DNA from: Coniella vitis
Taxonomy: Eukaryota; Ascomycota; Sordariomycetes; Diaporthales; Schizoparmaceae
NCBI GenBank assembly: GCA_011317545.1
Contig: WUJK01000010.1
Location: 1,426,001 to 1,490,000, forward strand
Reading direction: 5' to 3'
DNA length: 64,000 bases
The position numbers were made by a program, and so were the translations under genes. A model generated the notes under the pieces. The model ran no database searches. It had not been told where the DNA came from and saw only the letters and a list, made by a program, of their open reading frames with translations. Shown here piece by piece: positions 1-11,299 of this stretch. Position 1 is the first letter of the stretch, and every line of letters begins with the position of its first letter.

Positions 1-872
1 TGCACCGGCACTCGAACGCCCTCGTCGACATCCTGCCGCCCGAGGCCGACTCCTCCATTGCCATGCTTGGCGCCGATGAGAAGCCCGATGTGACGTATGC
101 CGATGTTGGTGGTCTGGACATGCAGAAGCAGGAGATTCGAGAAGCTGTTGAGCTTCCCCTCACCCATTTCGACCTTTACAAACAAATTGGTATCGATCCG
201 CCGCGTGGTGTGCTTCTCTATGGTCCTCCCGGTACCGGCAAGACAATGTTGGTCAAGGCAGTGGCAAATAGCACAACGGCAAACTTCATCCGTGTCGTGG
301 GATCCGAGTTTGTGCAAAAGTATCTGGGTGAGGGTCCTCGCATGGTGCGAGACGTCTTCCGCATGGCAAGAGAGAACTCGCCCGCCATCATCTTCATTGA
401 CGAGATCGATGCGATTGCCACGAAGCGTTTCGATGCTCAGACCGGTGCCGACCGTGAGGTGCAACGTATTCTGCTTGAGCTGCTCAACCAAATGGATGGT
501 TTCGACCAAACGGCCAACGTCAAGGTTATTATGGCCACGAACCGTGCCGACACCCTCGACCCTGCTCTGCTGCGTCCTGGACGTCTAGACCGAAAGATCG
601 AGTTCCCGTCTCTGCGCGACCGCCGTGAACGTCGCTTGATCTTCACAACCATCGCCTCAAAGATGAGCCTGGCACCAGAGGTGGACCTGGACTCGCTGAT
701 TGTGCGGAATGATCCACTCAGTGGTGCCATCATTGCGGCCATCATGCAGGAGGCTGGTCTGCGCGCTGTGAGAAAGAACAGATACAACATCATCCAGAGT
801 GACCTGGAGGACGCATATTCCAGCCAGGTGAAGGGTACGAGTGACGAGAACAAGTTTGACTTTTATAAATAA
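1..872 (+). CDS. RPT3: 26S proteasome regulatory ATPase subunit RPT3 (partial, 5' end outside window)
   Basis: This is one of the six AAA ATPases of the 19S base ring, which unfold ubiquitinated substrates and feed them into the 20S core in cytosol and nucleus. The frame is already open at base 3 and reads HRHSNALVDILPPEADSS before the first in-window Met at 63, a stretch conserved in RPT3, so the gene starts upstream of the window. Visible motifs are Walker A GPPGTGKT, Walker B IIFIDEID, the second region of homology around MATNRADTLDPALLRPGR with its arginine fingers, and the C-terminal FYK. FYK is the HbYX tail that RPT3 docks into the 20S alpha ring. No intron is seen in the visible part. 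The stop is TAA at 870-872. Family assignment is from established sequence knowledge and is very secure. Confidence 0.97.
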   Translation, partial: HRHSNALVDILPPEADSSIAMLGADEKPDVTYADVGGLDMQKQEIREAVELPLTHFDLYKQIGIDPPRGVLLYGPPGTGKTMLVKAVANSTTANFIRVVGSEFVQKYLGEGPRMVRDVFRMARENSPAIIFIDEIDAIATKRFDAQTGADREVQRILLELLNQMDGFDQTANVKVIMATNRADTLDPALLRPGRLDRKIEFPSLRDRRERRLIFTTIASKMSLAPEVDLDSLIVRNDPLSGAIIAAIMQEAGLRAVRKNRYNIIQSDLEDAYSSQVKGTSDENKFDFYK

Positions 873-1735
873 TTCCTGCGGTTGTTCTCACGGTGTTGGG
901 ACGGAAGAGGGAGTACATATTGCATGGGACAAGCCTGGATTGACTGGGGCGTTAGAACGACGGTACCATGGGGGGTAGGCTGAGCCAGAAATGGTGGTGC
1001 TACAATAGACACGACGGACTTGGCCCATGCTGTAGTGTACAATATTAAAGCGCTTATCATGAGCCACGAAATGGGATGTTCTGGTGAGCATGCATTTTTG
1101 TTCCTTGTAACAAGAGATGCAACCACCGTGCCGTAATTTCGCCGCCAGCTGTAGATGTCTAGCTGCCACTGCTGAGGCTGGCTCAACCCTGATTTACTTG
1201 ATGATTCTGTGGGATGTTTGCGAGACGACGGCACCTTTGATACATCTGTTATTTCCTGATAAGCTGCTACGACAGTTTGACCGCATTCTCCTAATTCAGA
1301 GCATAACTGCAAACACCACTCATACTGCCTACTTGCACCGGAGCGTCGTTTTTCGCCAACTAGTATTGGTCCCAATTTCCTGTTGTATTACTAGACAAGG
1401 GGAAAAAAAAAAAGAAACGCTATTATGGATATGCAAGAAGACACTTTGGCTTGTCCTGTTGACATGTATGTGTGTATCTCTGAAACCATAAAACCCTTCG
1501 CAAAATATAGCCATGCTCCAATTTGTAATGTATGAAAACGCCAATATCAAGTTTGTCTTGTCTAGGTAAAGCACCTGCTACACATTATTTTCTTTTCTTC
1601 TCTCCCTCTTGCGTGCAGTAGTCGCTTATAAGACACTTTTGTATTTCTTCAAGAAAAGATCTTTCTTTTATCTTGTTCAGTTCCCTTGCGCAAGACTTCC
1701 TGCCAGAAAACCGAGAGAGCCGTGAAAAGCTCTCA
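873..1735. other. Intergenic, convergent 3' flanks
   Basis: Sequence between two convergent genes, holding both 3' untranslated regions. Short A-rich runs are present near 1400. The open frames here are short, overlap on both strands and show no recognisable protein family, so nothing is called. Confidence 0.6.
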
Positions 1736-2083
1736 CTAGTTGCACAGCGAAGAGCAGCACTCGGTCATACACTCCTCGCCGCAACCAAAGCCGCAGCCCA
1801 TGCAGGCGCCCTGCAAGCAGCTCTCGCCGAGACCACCACCACGGAGGCCCGAGTCCATGGACATTTGCTGCAAGGAAAGGAAAAGGAGAAAAACAGAAGA
1901 AAGTTAATAGCTGTATAGATTTTCGGGATGTCGTTGCGTTCATGGGAAGGTTCTTGGCAAACACACCTCTTGTGGCCTGTAGGCTGTCTCGGTCGTTGTT
2001 AGGTTGTTGGCGGTGGTGCCGTTGGCCGTTGGGAGAGGGGCCATCTGGACCTGGTTGAGGGGCTGGGACTCGATGGAAGGCAT
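1736..2083 (-). CDS. Small cysteine-ladder protein, 82 aa, two exons
   Basis: Exon 1 runs 2083-1967 (39 codons) and exon 2 runs 1867-1736. The 99-nt intron (1966-1868) starts GTGTGT, ends TTGCAG and is phase 0. Neither exon alone is long enough to stand out. The N-terminal half is Asn/Thr/Gln-rich and polar, with no signal peptide. The C-terminal half carries a Gly-rich turn, then eight Cys at residues 56, 61, 64, 68, 72, 76, 77 and 81, and the protein ends one residue after the last Cys. Four of them (64, 68, 72, 76) sit exactly four residues apart, as on one face of a helix. The layout resembles small fungal Cys-rich proteins with C-terminal clusters (CYSTM-like or metallothionein-like), but the segment is less hydrophobic than a classic CYSTM module. 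Function is unknown; metal binding or membrane or lipid attachment are inferences. Confidence 0.72.
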
Positions 2084-4357
2084 TGTTTCTGATTTGCTGT
2101 TTTCTTTTCTTTGGGGGGGGGGGGGGGTGGTGGTGTTAAAATAAGGAGGAAAAGAAGTGTTATTATTTCAATATTTGGTTTCCTCAGACCAATTGAGATA
2201 GAGCTGTTCGTAGAGCGAGGAAGACGATGCGTGAGGTTGCACTGAAGATGAGGTTCTTGAAATCTCATCGAAGGATAGGGTGAATAGCAAATATATATAA
2301 ATATTCCTTTCTCTGTAGATGGAAAGCCAAGTAGAGCCCCATCCCTCCAAACAAGCTTTCTAGCCAAGCTTTTTTTTTTTTTTTTTTGTGTGTTTGTTTG
2401 TTTGTTCTGACATTCGATGCATCCTTTTCCGTTTCTTTTCTTTCCTTACGATGCCCGTCTCACGAGAGACCCAGCGCGGCGGCCGTTTTTGCTGGGCTGC
2501 AGGGTCTTTTTTTTTTTTTTTGGCGATGGGGAGGGATATCAGCTTACTTGGGATCCCATCCCCCCCCTCCCCCCACACACACACAGGACCCGCGCGCTCT
2601 GTGCTGTTGGTTTATTTTTGTCTCTTGTTCACATTTTGCAAAGTGAATGTGGCTTGGATCGAAAGAATGAGAGCATCCCTGTCCTTGTCTTCCGGGTGGG
2701 AGTGAAAAGAAGGCATTGAAACCTGTGATGGTGCGTGCGTGCATGTTAGATGTTGGTGGTAGATATTCTCCACGAGTTTCTCATCCTATCACAAGGTAGA
2801 GATGGAATTACTGGTCGGAAAGGGTTTATTTTTTTTTTCTTTTTCCTTCTTTTCTTCCCCAATATTATTTGAAAAAGGAAAAGAAGCTGGAATATCTCGA
2901 CGCGGGGTATCCTCTACCTGCGTCGGAGTGTAAGTAGGAGTTATGAACAAGTATAGCCGCACTGATAGGACACAGGCTTGCTGCCTACATCAAAAACAAG
3001 AGCAGGGAACTCAGCACTCTCCACAGGGCTGGAAAGGGAAGGAAAAAAAAAACCCCCCCAAAGGGCCCTGCAGGCCGCCGTTCGGCCGGACTTGATCCCT
3101 CTGTACTTGAAGTACTTGTGTGTGTTGCAGAGGATGATTGGGTGGCACGTGGCAGTCCTACAAGCAGAGGGATCCCAGATCGTCGGTCTGGCTGAGGGAT
3201 ACTTGATGCATGGATGGGGGAGGGGGAGGAACCGAACAGAAATCCCAAATGCACCTCATTTCCATTTTGGGGCAAACTCCTGCTTACGCTGCCTGCTATT
3301 TGGGGGGCGCTCGAGTACAAAGGCGAGAAAAACAGAGGAAAAAGAAAACCCCCCCCCCCCCGGGGACTTGAGGTTTTCTTTCAGAATTGTTGTTATCGTT
3401 ATTGTTTTGATTCAAGCGTGCGTACGTGTACGTGCACACCGCTGAGACTAGAAGGACGAGAAAAAAAAAGGAAAAGGAAAAAAGAAAAAAAGGATTCAAG
3501 GCCACCAGACTCACCAAAGCAACTTCACCAAGAGTCATCAGGAGGAAGTCCTTCACATACACGGGGGAGGATGCTTACAGAAAGGGTCCACGCAAGGAGC
3601 GGCCGCGGCTATGGAGACCCGACTTGACACGTTGGATCCAGCCCCGGAGATCCAGCTACTTATCCATTGGGCCGTACTTGTTTGGAAGCTGTGTCGAAGT
3701 AAAAACAGATCGCACGGCTAGCACGGCAGATGTTACAGGGTCAGAGACACCAAGTTCTAAGTGGGTGCGTGCAGAGTTGAACGAAGCATTTCTCCGCGCT
3801 CACCGTTTGAGTGGTATACTTTGGTTTTGGAGTCAGTGATTGTTGGTGCGAAATAGAGAAGCTGGAGAGAATAACAACGTGGGCTGCGCTGAGCAAAGGA
3901 CACGAGTACCGATCAGACGCAAATATTAAGTCTCAGTTTACACATGATCTGTTACCGTCCGCGGTCTCCATGAACACAATATTGAGACCTGGGGGTCTTC
4001 CTATATCCCTGAATGCCTGGGAACAGTACCAGCAATTAAGATGAGTATTAAACTTGGCGCTGACATGTCTTGGCCTTGAGAGATGAATCACAGAACGGTT
4101 TATAAATCGAACCTGGAATCCCCCCCCCCCAAAAAAATCAGAACAACCTGAAAATGACGGCAATTCAATGCAGCTAGGGTTTATTTTATTCTCTTGATAT
4201 TCATGTCAAAGACCAACAGCGCAGCCCACCAGACCCAACGACTTGAATAGAAAAATGATCAATCAACCCAACCATCAAGGCATTTAGGATGAAGACTCAC
4301 ACCCGCGCACATGCCCCCAATCATTCAAACACCCCAGGATCCTATCACAACCATATC
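2084..4357. other. Intergenic, homopolymer-rich promoter side
   Basis: Upstream of the Cys-ladder gene and downstream of the Mid2-like gene. It is rich in homopolymer tracts: poly-G near 2113-2127, poly-T near 2371-2388 and 2510-2521, poly-C near 3349-3361, and A-rich runs near 3460-3490. A CA repeat lies near 2573-2584. Open frames cross these tracts with low-complexity translations and no domain, so no gene is supported. Confidence 0.6.
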
Positions 4358-5654
4358 CTAATTGCCAATCTCATACACAAGGGTGGTGGACTTATCCTCT
4401 GCTTGGCGTCGCGGAGGAAGTGCATATCCTCCAGTAATGGCATGGCCAAGGTCACCAGTACCATTACCGTCGCCAGGACAACCAACCCGCTCTATCTCGC
4501 TCGCAGCAAGTTCCGCCTTGGTAAAGTTGTCCCTGGGATGATTGAGAGCCGAGACTTCATGCATCATCGGCTGCGGCCCGTTATTCTTGTATGTATGAGC
4601 CACAGCATGGTGATCACCGCCGCCGCCGGCACCGGCACCGGCACCATAACCACCACCAGCAGCACTAGCAGCTAGAGAGCGGCGATGAACACGCCGCCGA
4701 TACAGAACTAAGACGCCAGTCAAGAGGAGCCCAACGCCAGCCGCAGCGCCCACGGCAATCCCAGCAATGGCCCCAGTGCTCAGTTGGTGAACAGCTGGCT
4801 GCAAGGTCTGCGCAGGCGCGGGCGTGGACGTCGCGATACTGTCGCTATTTTCGGTATATACCCTTGTGGTAGTCACTAGTTTGTCTGTGCCTTTGCCTGT
4901 CACTGTGGTTGTGATCGTACCGTCTGCGGAGGAGACGGTGGCGGTTGCGGACTGTAGCGGGGAGGTGATGGTCGACGGCAACGACGAACTGGGAGCGCTG
5001 CTTGCTGTGATGCACGATGATGTAGACATGGGATTCAAGAGGGATGTTGCAGTCGACGAGAGGACGGTGTCGATGGTCTCTCCCACGGGCAAGCATGTGA
5101 TTTGGCTGACGTTGTTGTTGGAGGTGGCTGGAAGTATCTCGACGCCGTATTGGTCTGCTTCGCAGCACCACCAATTGATTTGGCTATCGTTTTGCTCCCA
5201 AAGGGTCCATGCTGGCTCAGGGCACTGTAAACACAACCTTAGTAACCGATCACATAGCGGTTGGGATTTAAAAAAAAGCGTTGATTGGTATGATGGTGCA
5301 GAAAGCGACCGATGAGAGTTGGCAGCAGTATCAAAGCTCGGGCGGCGTCTGGATGCATCACCATACCTGCTCCGTTTCCAAAAGTGTATCCCAACAATCC
5401 TCAGCAGTTGGGCAACAGTATACGCTGTCTTCGCCGTATGGATCGTCAAAACATATCGATCCACTGGGGCAGCATCGCGTCGCAAGTGAAGCTCCGTCGT
5501 TGCCACAGGAAGCCTGCTCGGTCAAACACCCACTAGGCTCGAGAATGGCAAAGCCGCCCGTAAAGTTGCAATATGACGATGATTGCCCACGCACTGCGAC
5601 TATGCTCGCAACAAGTGCCACAAGGGCAGAAGGGAAAGGGCGCCGGCCAGACAT
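4358..5654 (-). CDS. Secreted/single-pass Cys-rich surface protein, Mid2-like wall sensor type (384 aa, two exons)
   Basis: Exon 1 is 5654-5367 and exon 2 is 5224-4358. The 142-nt intron begins GTATGG, has a TTACTAAG branch-like site and ends TTTACAG, phase 0. The chosen Met is followed by a good signal peptide (basic SGRR, then ALVALVASIVA). An in-frame Met 30 codons upstream would bury that signal. The ectodomain has paired-Cys motifs (RCCPSGSIC, YCCPTAEDC, then INWWCCEADQ after the intron), a Ser/Thr-rich stalk, one membrane span at about residues 247-271 followed by RRR, and a roughly 110-residue cytoplasmic tail rich in Gly, containing TKAELAA and ending VYEIGN. This architecture is common to fungal wall-stress-sensor-like proteins at the plasma membrane. 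The ligand and pathway cannot be read from the sequence. Confidence 0.8.
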
Positions 5655-7457
5655 GTTGCATGTGAAGATGGGGATCACGTTATTGTCTGTTGCTGAGAAG
5701 GCAGATGCATTTGGAAACAAATATGCTTTGCTTGTTCCCGACACATGGTCTGAGGTTTCGGTCGAACGAGGATGTCGAGCAACGTAGCAGCTTTTATGTA
5801 CGTTAGCCTGGTGTCATGCTTCCCTTCCGCACGACAATACTTCTCAGGCCATCTGTGTAAACGATCAGGGATACTAAAGGCAAAGTGAGCCACTGCCTTA
5901 TTCCTGCTAGCACGTTGCTTGAACCTTGCTTTCTCAGAGAATCACTACGGATTGCTTGCTCAGCCTTGCTTCCATTGTCTCTACGCCGTAGGCCCCAGCC
6001 TTGCCCAGCTCCAATCTTTCCACGTTCTCGACACATGTCTCGCCCTCGGTGCCGGGATTGGTAGACAAGCTGAAGGCTCCTCATAACAGTTGCGACGCTA
6101 GACACCAAGAGTGAAAGACGTGTCGGACTGTAGCCTCTAGAAACGACTGTGAAATACTGCACATACTGTAACGCCGGCAGTTGTTGCCCTTACCGTCTCT
6201 CGTTCGCTTGCTCAGACCAGTTTTGAAGATCTTCCCACGTCTTAAAGCGCATCCCACTCGTGCCCAAGCAGGTGCCACGAGCAAGCTGTAGAGGGGTCTC
6301 CCCACCCCAGGCTGCGAGGCAGATGCGACTCTCGTGTAATGCGACATGTGCTTTGTATAGTTCGGTCAAGCAATCTCTTGGCGAGCTTTGAGCGTCCCCC
6401 CTGCGACCCGTCCGACAAGTATACTCCCAGGACGCCTCGAGCAAAAGCGAATTCATTGATCGATCCATCCATCTGTCTGTCTGTCTCTTTCGTCCCGGTG
6501 AGCGGGAAAGACATGGGCGGGATATGCGCTAGCAAACGTCTTGCGGCGCTTATTTGCAGGTGATTGTCAACACACTCCGCCTCGCAGTTACCGTTCAAGA
6601 TCCTCCTTGGCATCGGGCTTGGTTGAGCTTGCATGATTCCCGTTGATTTTAGGCCATAGATTGCCGAGAAATCCCCCCTTCTGTCGCTCGCTGCTGTGGT
6701 GAGCGTGACAGCAAGTAATTGGGTCCTCGTTGGACACTCATCGTACCAAGGTGATGCGTGCCGAAGCGCTGGATACCTTCGCATGATCAATACTTTGGAA
6801 CAAACAACGAAAACACCGACTTTGACCGAGACCTTCGGCACCATAGTAGCGTATCGCTCGTGTGTCCTCAAGGAGCTCCCGGACGGCTCGAGGATTGGCC
6901 AAGCAGACGCCAGCCGTCCCGCCAGCCGGTCCAAACCTTGTTGGCGCCGCGTCCTCAGCCGCACGCTTGAACACAGCCAGGACCGGTTGGCTTAGAGATC
7001 CAATGATCGATGGGTGCCAAGGGTTCGTGGAGTGAACTGTTCGCTTTGCTTGAGATCGATGGAGGAGATGGAGAAGGAGAAGAAGAAGGGCTTGTTCTCC
7101 AGGGTACTGGATGCGCCACAAGGAAGTTCAGGTAACTAACTTTCCCAGACCCTAACCCCAACAATCATCCTTTCCCAAAACGGCTTCTTATACCGTCGAC
7201 GATGGGAGAGCCTGTGGACTTGTTATCAGGGCATGATACTAGATGAAAACGATCAGTGTTACGTTTATTTAGGGACTCGATAAAGGACAGCTCATATGAA
7301 TTCTGACTCGACTACCGAGCCTATGCCTCTGTATATTCTCCATTCAGTTATAGAACATACATCAAGTACTCGACACACAAAGATGTGGGTGCGCTCCCTG
7401 AATACAACCTCTCCAATCTCAGTATCACCGCGTTGAAGCTATGCTACGCCCTTGAAA
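5655..7457. other. Intergenic; weak coding-like frames on minus strand, not called
   Basis: Upstream of the Mid2-like gene and downstream of the hydrolase gene. Several overlapping minus-strand frames between about 6190 and 7120 look somewhat protein-like (for example around 6740-7120 and 6190-6470). They lie in different frames, lack recognisable domains and could not be joined with convincing splice sites. Short TCTG repeats lie near 6473-6486. Confidence 0.45.
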
Positions 7458-9176
7458 TCATCGATCCACGGGGCTTCTTCCGTTGCGATACTTCCACAGC
7501 CGGCTCAACTCCTTCACTTTCACCCTCCCCACAGGCATTCCCGTACTCCTCCGCATAAGCAACGGCGACCCTCCGCCATTCTGCACCTCCACATGCCCCA
7601 AAATATCCCCTTCATCTTCCCAGCTACCAATTACCCCTTCTCTTTCGCAAGATACCTTCTTCGCCTTCGTCTCCTGTTGCCCGCCCTCTCCGCCCTGCTT
7701 GGCCTGTTTGCCAGTTTTCTCGGCCATCACCGGCCCCGTGGCCTCCACGGAAACCGCACTCTCCATAAACGCATTTTCCTCCGCACAGCCGACAAATTGA
7801 CCCGTAATCGAGTCCTTCTGCAAGGGAAACATGCCATCTAGATAATGCTGCACGAGCTGATGCCCACCGCGACCATTGGGACTCGACCGCGCAAATAAGC
7901 GGCCAATGAAGCGCGGGATAACGTGTGAGGCTGGTGGAATGGTCGCGAAGTGAAGAACGCCCCATAAGGCGACAAAGTCGGTCGTGTAGGCGTAGTGCTC
8001 TATGTGGCGGATGGCACGCTCGGCGGGCTGCTGGTGATGATCGGGGCGGGACCCGGGGGGTGTGGAAGGAAGCGACGTGGATGTGTCAGGTATGGCAGCG
8101 GTGATGAGCGGTGGCGATCGAAGGGCAATATCGGTCGTACTGTGATCGATGTTGTTGTTGTTGTTGTTATTGCCGTTGACGTACTTGGTGGTGGTGGTTG
8201 GTAGCGCCATACCCGCAGTCGCTGGCCTTGCCTGCTCCTTGATCTGGCTCCCTACAGTGCGATATGGATTGTTGAAATGATTCGCAGCATTGCCAAAAGT
8301 GTACACCTCGAGTTTACACAGCAGGTTCTGCGGCAGCTCCTGCAGCAACCAGTCAAGCACAAGTCCTCCCTCAATCCCGCCCTGCGAGTGTAGGATAAAC
8401 ACCACCTTAGTATACTGTGGATCATACAGCGTCTCCTTCATGATGCGGTAGCAGACACGGATATCTTCCGTCGCATACCCAAAGTTGCGCTGAATCAGAC
8501 ACTCAATCACGTCAAAGAGGATGCCCGACGTGCGGTTGTGAATGCCGACCACGGGCCGCCCGAAAGTCAGCGCCAGGCGGTTCAGATTCGATTTCATCCA
8601 ATGAGAGCCGACGGCGACGCCATTCAGAAAGATCCATCGCTCGTGGGCATACTCGTTGCTGTTCCCATTGATGTTGCTATGGAGGGGCTGGTTTGCTCGT
8701 GCTGCTGCAGCGTATTGCGGTTCTGAATGGAAAATGACGCCGTCACCGTTGAGAAGCGCGCTGAGGCCCTTGTTGAGGACCATGAAAGCACCAACGACGA
8801 GAAGGGTCGTCCATAGCGGAATGAAGAAGGCGATGGGTGGGAGGAGCAAGATGAAGCCTACTTGCAGAATCACGAGGACGGTGTGGATGAGGATGCAAAA
8901 GAGGTTGCCAGGCGTGGGTGATAACTCGGAGAGATGCCCCGAGTCGGCAGGGCGGATGGGCAGCAGGATGTAAGGCAGAGCCCAAATGTAGTAGAAAAAG
9001 GTATAAATGTCCCATGCTAGTAGACGCCAGGGAGTGTCTGTGTAGCTGTAGTTGATGACAGACTGGTCGGCAATTTGGCTGCCAAAGAAGCTGACCGTCT
9101 CGGACAGGGCTGAGGAGAGATCTCGTTCTATCTGCGCCTGGTCGAAGAACTTGGCCAGCGTAGATGAGCCAGCCAT
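7458..9176 (-). CDS. Membrane-associated alpha/beta hydrolase (lipase/esterase-like), 572 aa
   Basis: A single-exon gene. The N-terminal 140 residues contain about three hydrophobic segments (roughly 50-75 and a double span at 91-136), so the protein is probably anchored in an internal membrane. The catalytic half has a nucleophile elbow ILHSQGG with Ser264 at the expected strand-turn-helix position. Candidate acid and His residues lie near TTDFVALWG and GHQLVQHYLDG. An Asn/Thr/Pro-rich low-complexity insert of about 75 residues (with a run of Asn) separates the nucleophile half from the acid/His half. The elbow is L-H-S-Q-G rather than strict G-x-S-x-G, as in several uncharacterised fungal hydrolases. 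The substrate is unknown; a lipid or ester is inferred only from the fold and the membrane anchor. Confidence 0.85.
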   Translation of the reverse strand: MAGSSTLAKFFDQAQIERDLSSALSETVSFFGSQIADQSVINYSYTDTPWRLLAWDIYTFFYYIWALPYILLPIRPADSGHLSELSPTPGNLFCILIHTVLVILQVGFILLLPPIAFFIPLWTTLLVVGAFMVLNKGLSALLNGDGVIFHSEPQYAAAARANQPLHSNINGNSNEYAHERWIFLNGVAVGSHWMKSNLNRLALTFGRPVVGIHNRTSGILFDVIECLIQRNFGYATEDIRVCYRIMKETLYDPQYTKVVFILHSQGGIEGGLVLDWLLQELPQNLLCKLEVYTFGNAANHFNNPYRTVGSQIKEQARPATAGMALPTTTTKYVNGNNNNNNNIDHSTTDIALRSPPLITAAIPDTSTSLPSTPPGSRPDHHQQPAERAIRHIEHYAYTTDFVALWGVLHFATIPPASHVIPRFIGRLFARSSPNGRGGHQLVQHYLDGMFPLQKDSITGQFVGCAEENAFMESAVSVEATGPVMAEKTGKQAKQGGEGGQQETKAKKVSCEREGVIGSWEDEGDILGHVEVQNGGGSPLLMRRSTGMPVGRVKVKELSRLWKYRNGRSPVDR

Positions 9177-9807
9177 CGTAAAGAGCCAAATCGGTGGCGT
9201 CTATAGGGGCAAGGGAAGAGACGGTTTCGAGAATGAAGAAGTAGGAAGCACGCGGTCTGGAACAAATTCACAAAGAAATAGAGAATTCTGCGCAATACGA
9301 AAGTCTAAATAGAAAAAGGCCACATTCTCTCGTATGTCGGTTGCTTGTGCACGTGGTCTGTAGAAGCAACACCCCCTGGCGCGATGTTGTGAGAACAGGT
9401 TCCAGTCGTATAGTGCATCATCACCTTTCTCCTCGGTCGAAGAGGCTATAACCTCAGCCTTATTTAGCTGGCGGCTGACAACGCAGGCAGTGCCAGGCTG
9501 TTCGTAAGTGACCCAGTCAGTCGCGTCAAGCCACACAGCCCTACTGCGGAACACACGGCAAATACTTCTGATAAGCTTGGCGGTCTGCTGGAGCAGTATG
9601 ATGTGCAAGCGGGTCCTCTTTTGTATGGCTCGTGTGTTTGTACAGCACGTACAACAGCGCTGACGTCCAATCAGCAGAGCCCTTCAAGCAGCAAGGCCCG
9701 GCGAACGGAGGGTGGAGGGACAAACGGTCAGACGAGATGGCGATCAGCAGGGACTGTACTATGTATGCGTTGTATGATGTATGGCAGGTATCCTCTGTAG
9801 AACACCT
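9177..9807. other. Intergenic between hydrolase and thioesterase genes
   Basis: Promoter side of the hydrolase gene and 3' side of the thioesterase gene, both on the minus strand. Nothing with coding character or repeat structure is evident. Confidence 0.6.
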
Positions 9808-10302
9808 TCATGCTACAAACTTGGAGTGGCTGCCGGTGACAAGCACCTTTCGGCCACCTTTGCCGTCGCCGCCCTTTTTGCGGATCTCGATGGCGGTGAA
9901 AGCCATGCTGCGGCCCAGCTTGTTGAGCCAGCACTCGACTTCGATGGTGTCGCCTACACGCGCACTGCTGGCGTAGCTTATGTGTATGTCGGTCGAGACA
10001 CCCGTCTTTTCGCCGCCCGCCTTTGCGACGATGGCCATGCCGCCGATGCCGTCGATGATGGCGGCACTGGTGGTTCCGTGGATGCCGCCGAGTGAGTTGA
10101 CGTGCTTGGGCTCGAGGACCATTTCAGCCAAGACGCGGCCCTCGGACGAGGCGGAGACAATGCGGAGGGTTGGGATCAGCAGCTCGTAGGGCTGGCTGAG
10201 GCTCTGCTTGAGCGCCCAGACTCGCGAGACATGGCTGAGGACAGAGATTGGTTGCTGTAGTTGTTCGCCTTCTGGGGCAGTGGAGGGTGCTGCTGTGGCC
10301 AT
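9808..10302 (-). CDS. Hotdog-fold thioesterase (PaaI/THEM2-type), 164 aa
   Basis: A single hotdog domain that hydrolyses acyl-CoA thioesters, of the size usual for THEM2/PaaI-type enzymes. The conserved helix region reads NSLGGIHGTTSAAIIDG, giving the HG-x9-D arrangement that positions the catalytic Asp and the nucleophilic water. It is followed by the typical STDIHISY beta strand and a KLGRSMAFTAIEI segment. The Met at 10302 is chosen because the domain begins about 25 residues later. An in-frame upstream extension is Thr-rich and reads through a homopolymer tract, so it is probably untranslated. The chain-length preference and compartment are not readable; no clear mitochondrial presequence or C-terminal PTS1 is present (the protein ends KFVA). 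Confidence 0.88.
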   Translation of the reverse strand: MATAAPSTAPEGEQLQQPISVLSHVSRVWALKQSLSQPYELLIPTLRIVSASSEGRVLAEMVLEPKHVNSLGGIHGTTSAAIIDGIGGMAIVAKAGGEKTGVSTDIHISYASSARVGDTIEVECWLNKLGRSMAFTAIEIRKKGGDGKGGRKVLVTGSHSKFVA

Positions 10303-11299
10303 GACTGGGAAGATGCTCGTTATCGTTGTGGTTGTGGTTGTGATTGCAATTCCTGACGGGGGGGGAGGGGTTGAATACTCTGAGCAATCACCGCTGTGAA
10401 GAAGGAAGGCAAGAATGAGTCTCTGCATGTTTGAGGGAAGAACGAGGAGTCAGCGATCCTGACTCATCTCAACCAGTCCTTCGGAGGCCGACCGGAGACA
10501 AGGCCGATAGGAGCGGAGGTATTTGTCCAGAGTCGGCATGCAAGCTGTACTATGGAAGGGCCTAAACCGTGGCGAACGCCCTTGTTTGTGAATCTGGGAA
10601 TGCCCTCATTGATTCGGTTATTGTCTTTTGGCTCTGCCTTGAAAGTTTGTTTTGCTTTTTGGCCCGTGTGGTTTGGCAGGTGCCTGGTTGTCTTGGGGGT
10701 CCGGTTCCCTCCTTGCAGGCGTTTCCTTTCAGCCCTGTGCAATACCTACCATAGTAAATCTGCTCACAATACATAGTACTATGGTACGCAGTAGTGCTGG
10801 GCCGCCCTGGCCGCCCTAGCATCCACCTGCCACAACCACCTGGCCGCCCGGAAGCGGCCTGGCTTAGCCGGGCGTGTTAGCGTCTATTAGGCCTAGCACT
10901 GCCGTGGGCCCCCCCTGCAGCTCCGGACCCAACCCCGCGGTAGAGGCGCCGTAGCGGCTTGGCCAGGTAGTGTAGCCCCTCACTGCAAGCCGTCATTGCC
11001 CCTCCTCCAACCAACTCTCAACCGCCCTGTCTACTATAGTACATCTCCAACCTGCTTACAGCTAGTCTTGTTTCTCTTCTTCTTCCATCTACTAGCTCTA
11101 TCTCCTCATCATCTTCCCTTTTTCCTCTTCCGACCCCTCTCTTTCACTTTCGTCGTCGTCCTTCTCTCGGCTGTCCTTGCGATCACTCTTCCGCGTCTCC
11201 CGCTCTTTAACTGCCGTTCGAGAACACGCCGCTGTGGCCCAGAGAGCCAGCAAACCCAAACGAACATCATCAGTCGCCAAACAACTACAACAGCTTATC
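10303..11299. promoter_or_regulatory. Divergent intergenic region between thioesterase and AMMECR1 genes
   Basis: About 1 kb shared by two divergently transcribed genes. It holds the palindrome CATAGTACTATG at 10772-10783, a GC-rich block at about 10800-10990 with two copies of CCTGGCCGCCC (10806-10816 and 10839-10849) and a GGCCGC/GCGGCC inverted repeat (10842-10859). A pyrimidine-rich tract (about 11060-11180) precedes the AMMECR1 start, as is usual for fungal core promoters. Assigning function to any of these is inference. Confidence 0.5.

Noticed and set aside
6242..6964. 240-codon minus-strand open frame with a neighbouring coding-like frame
   Set aside because: Frames overlap and disagree, no domain, no convincing splice sites to join them; left as a note in the gap entry.
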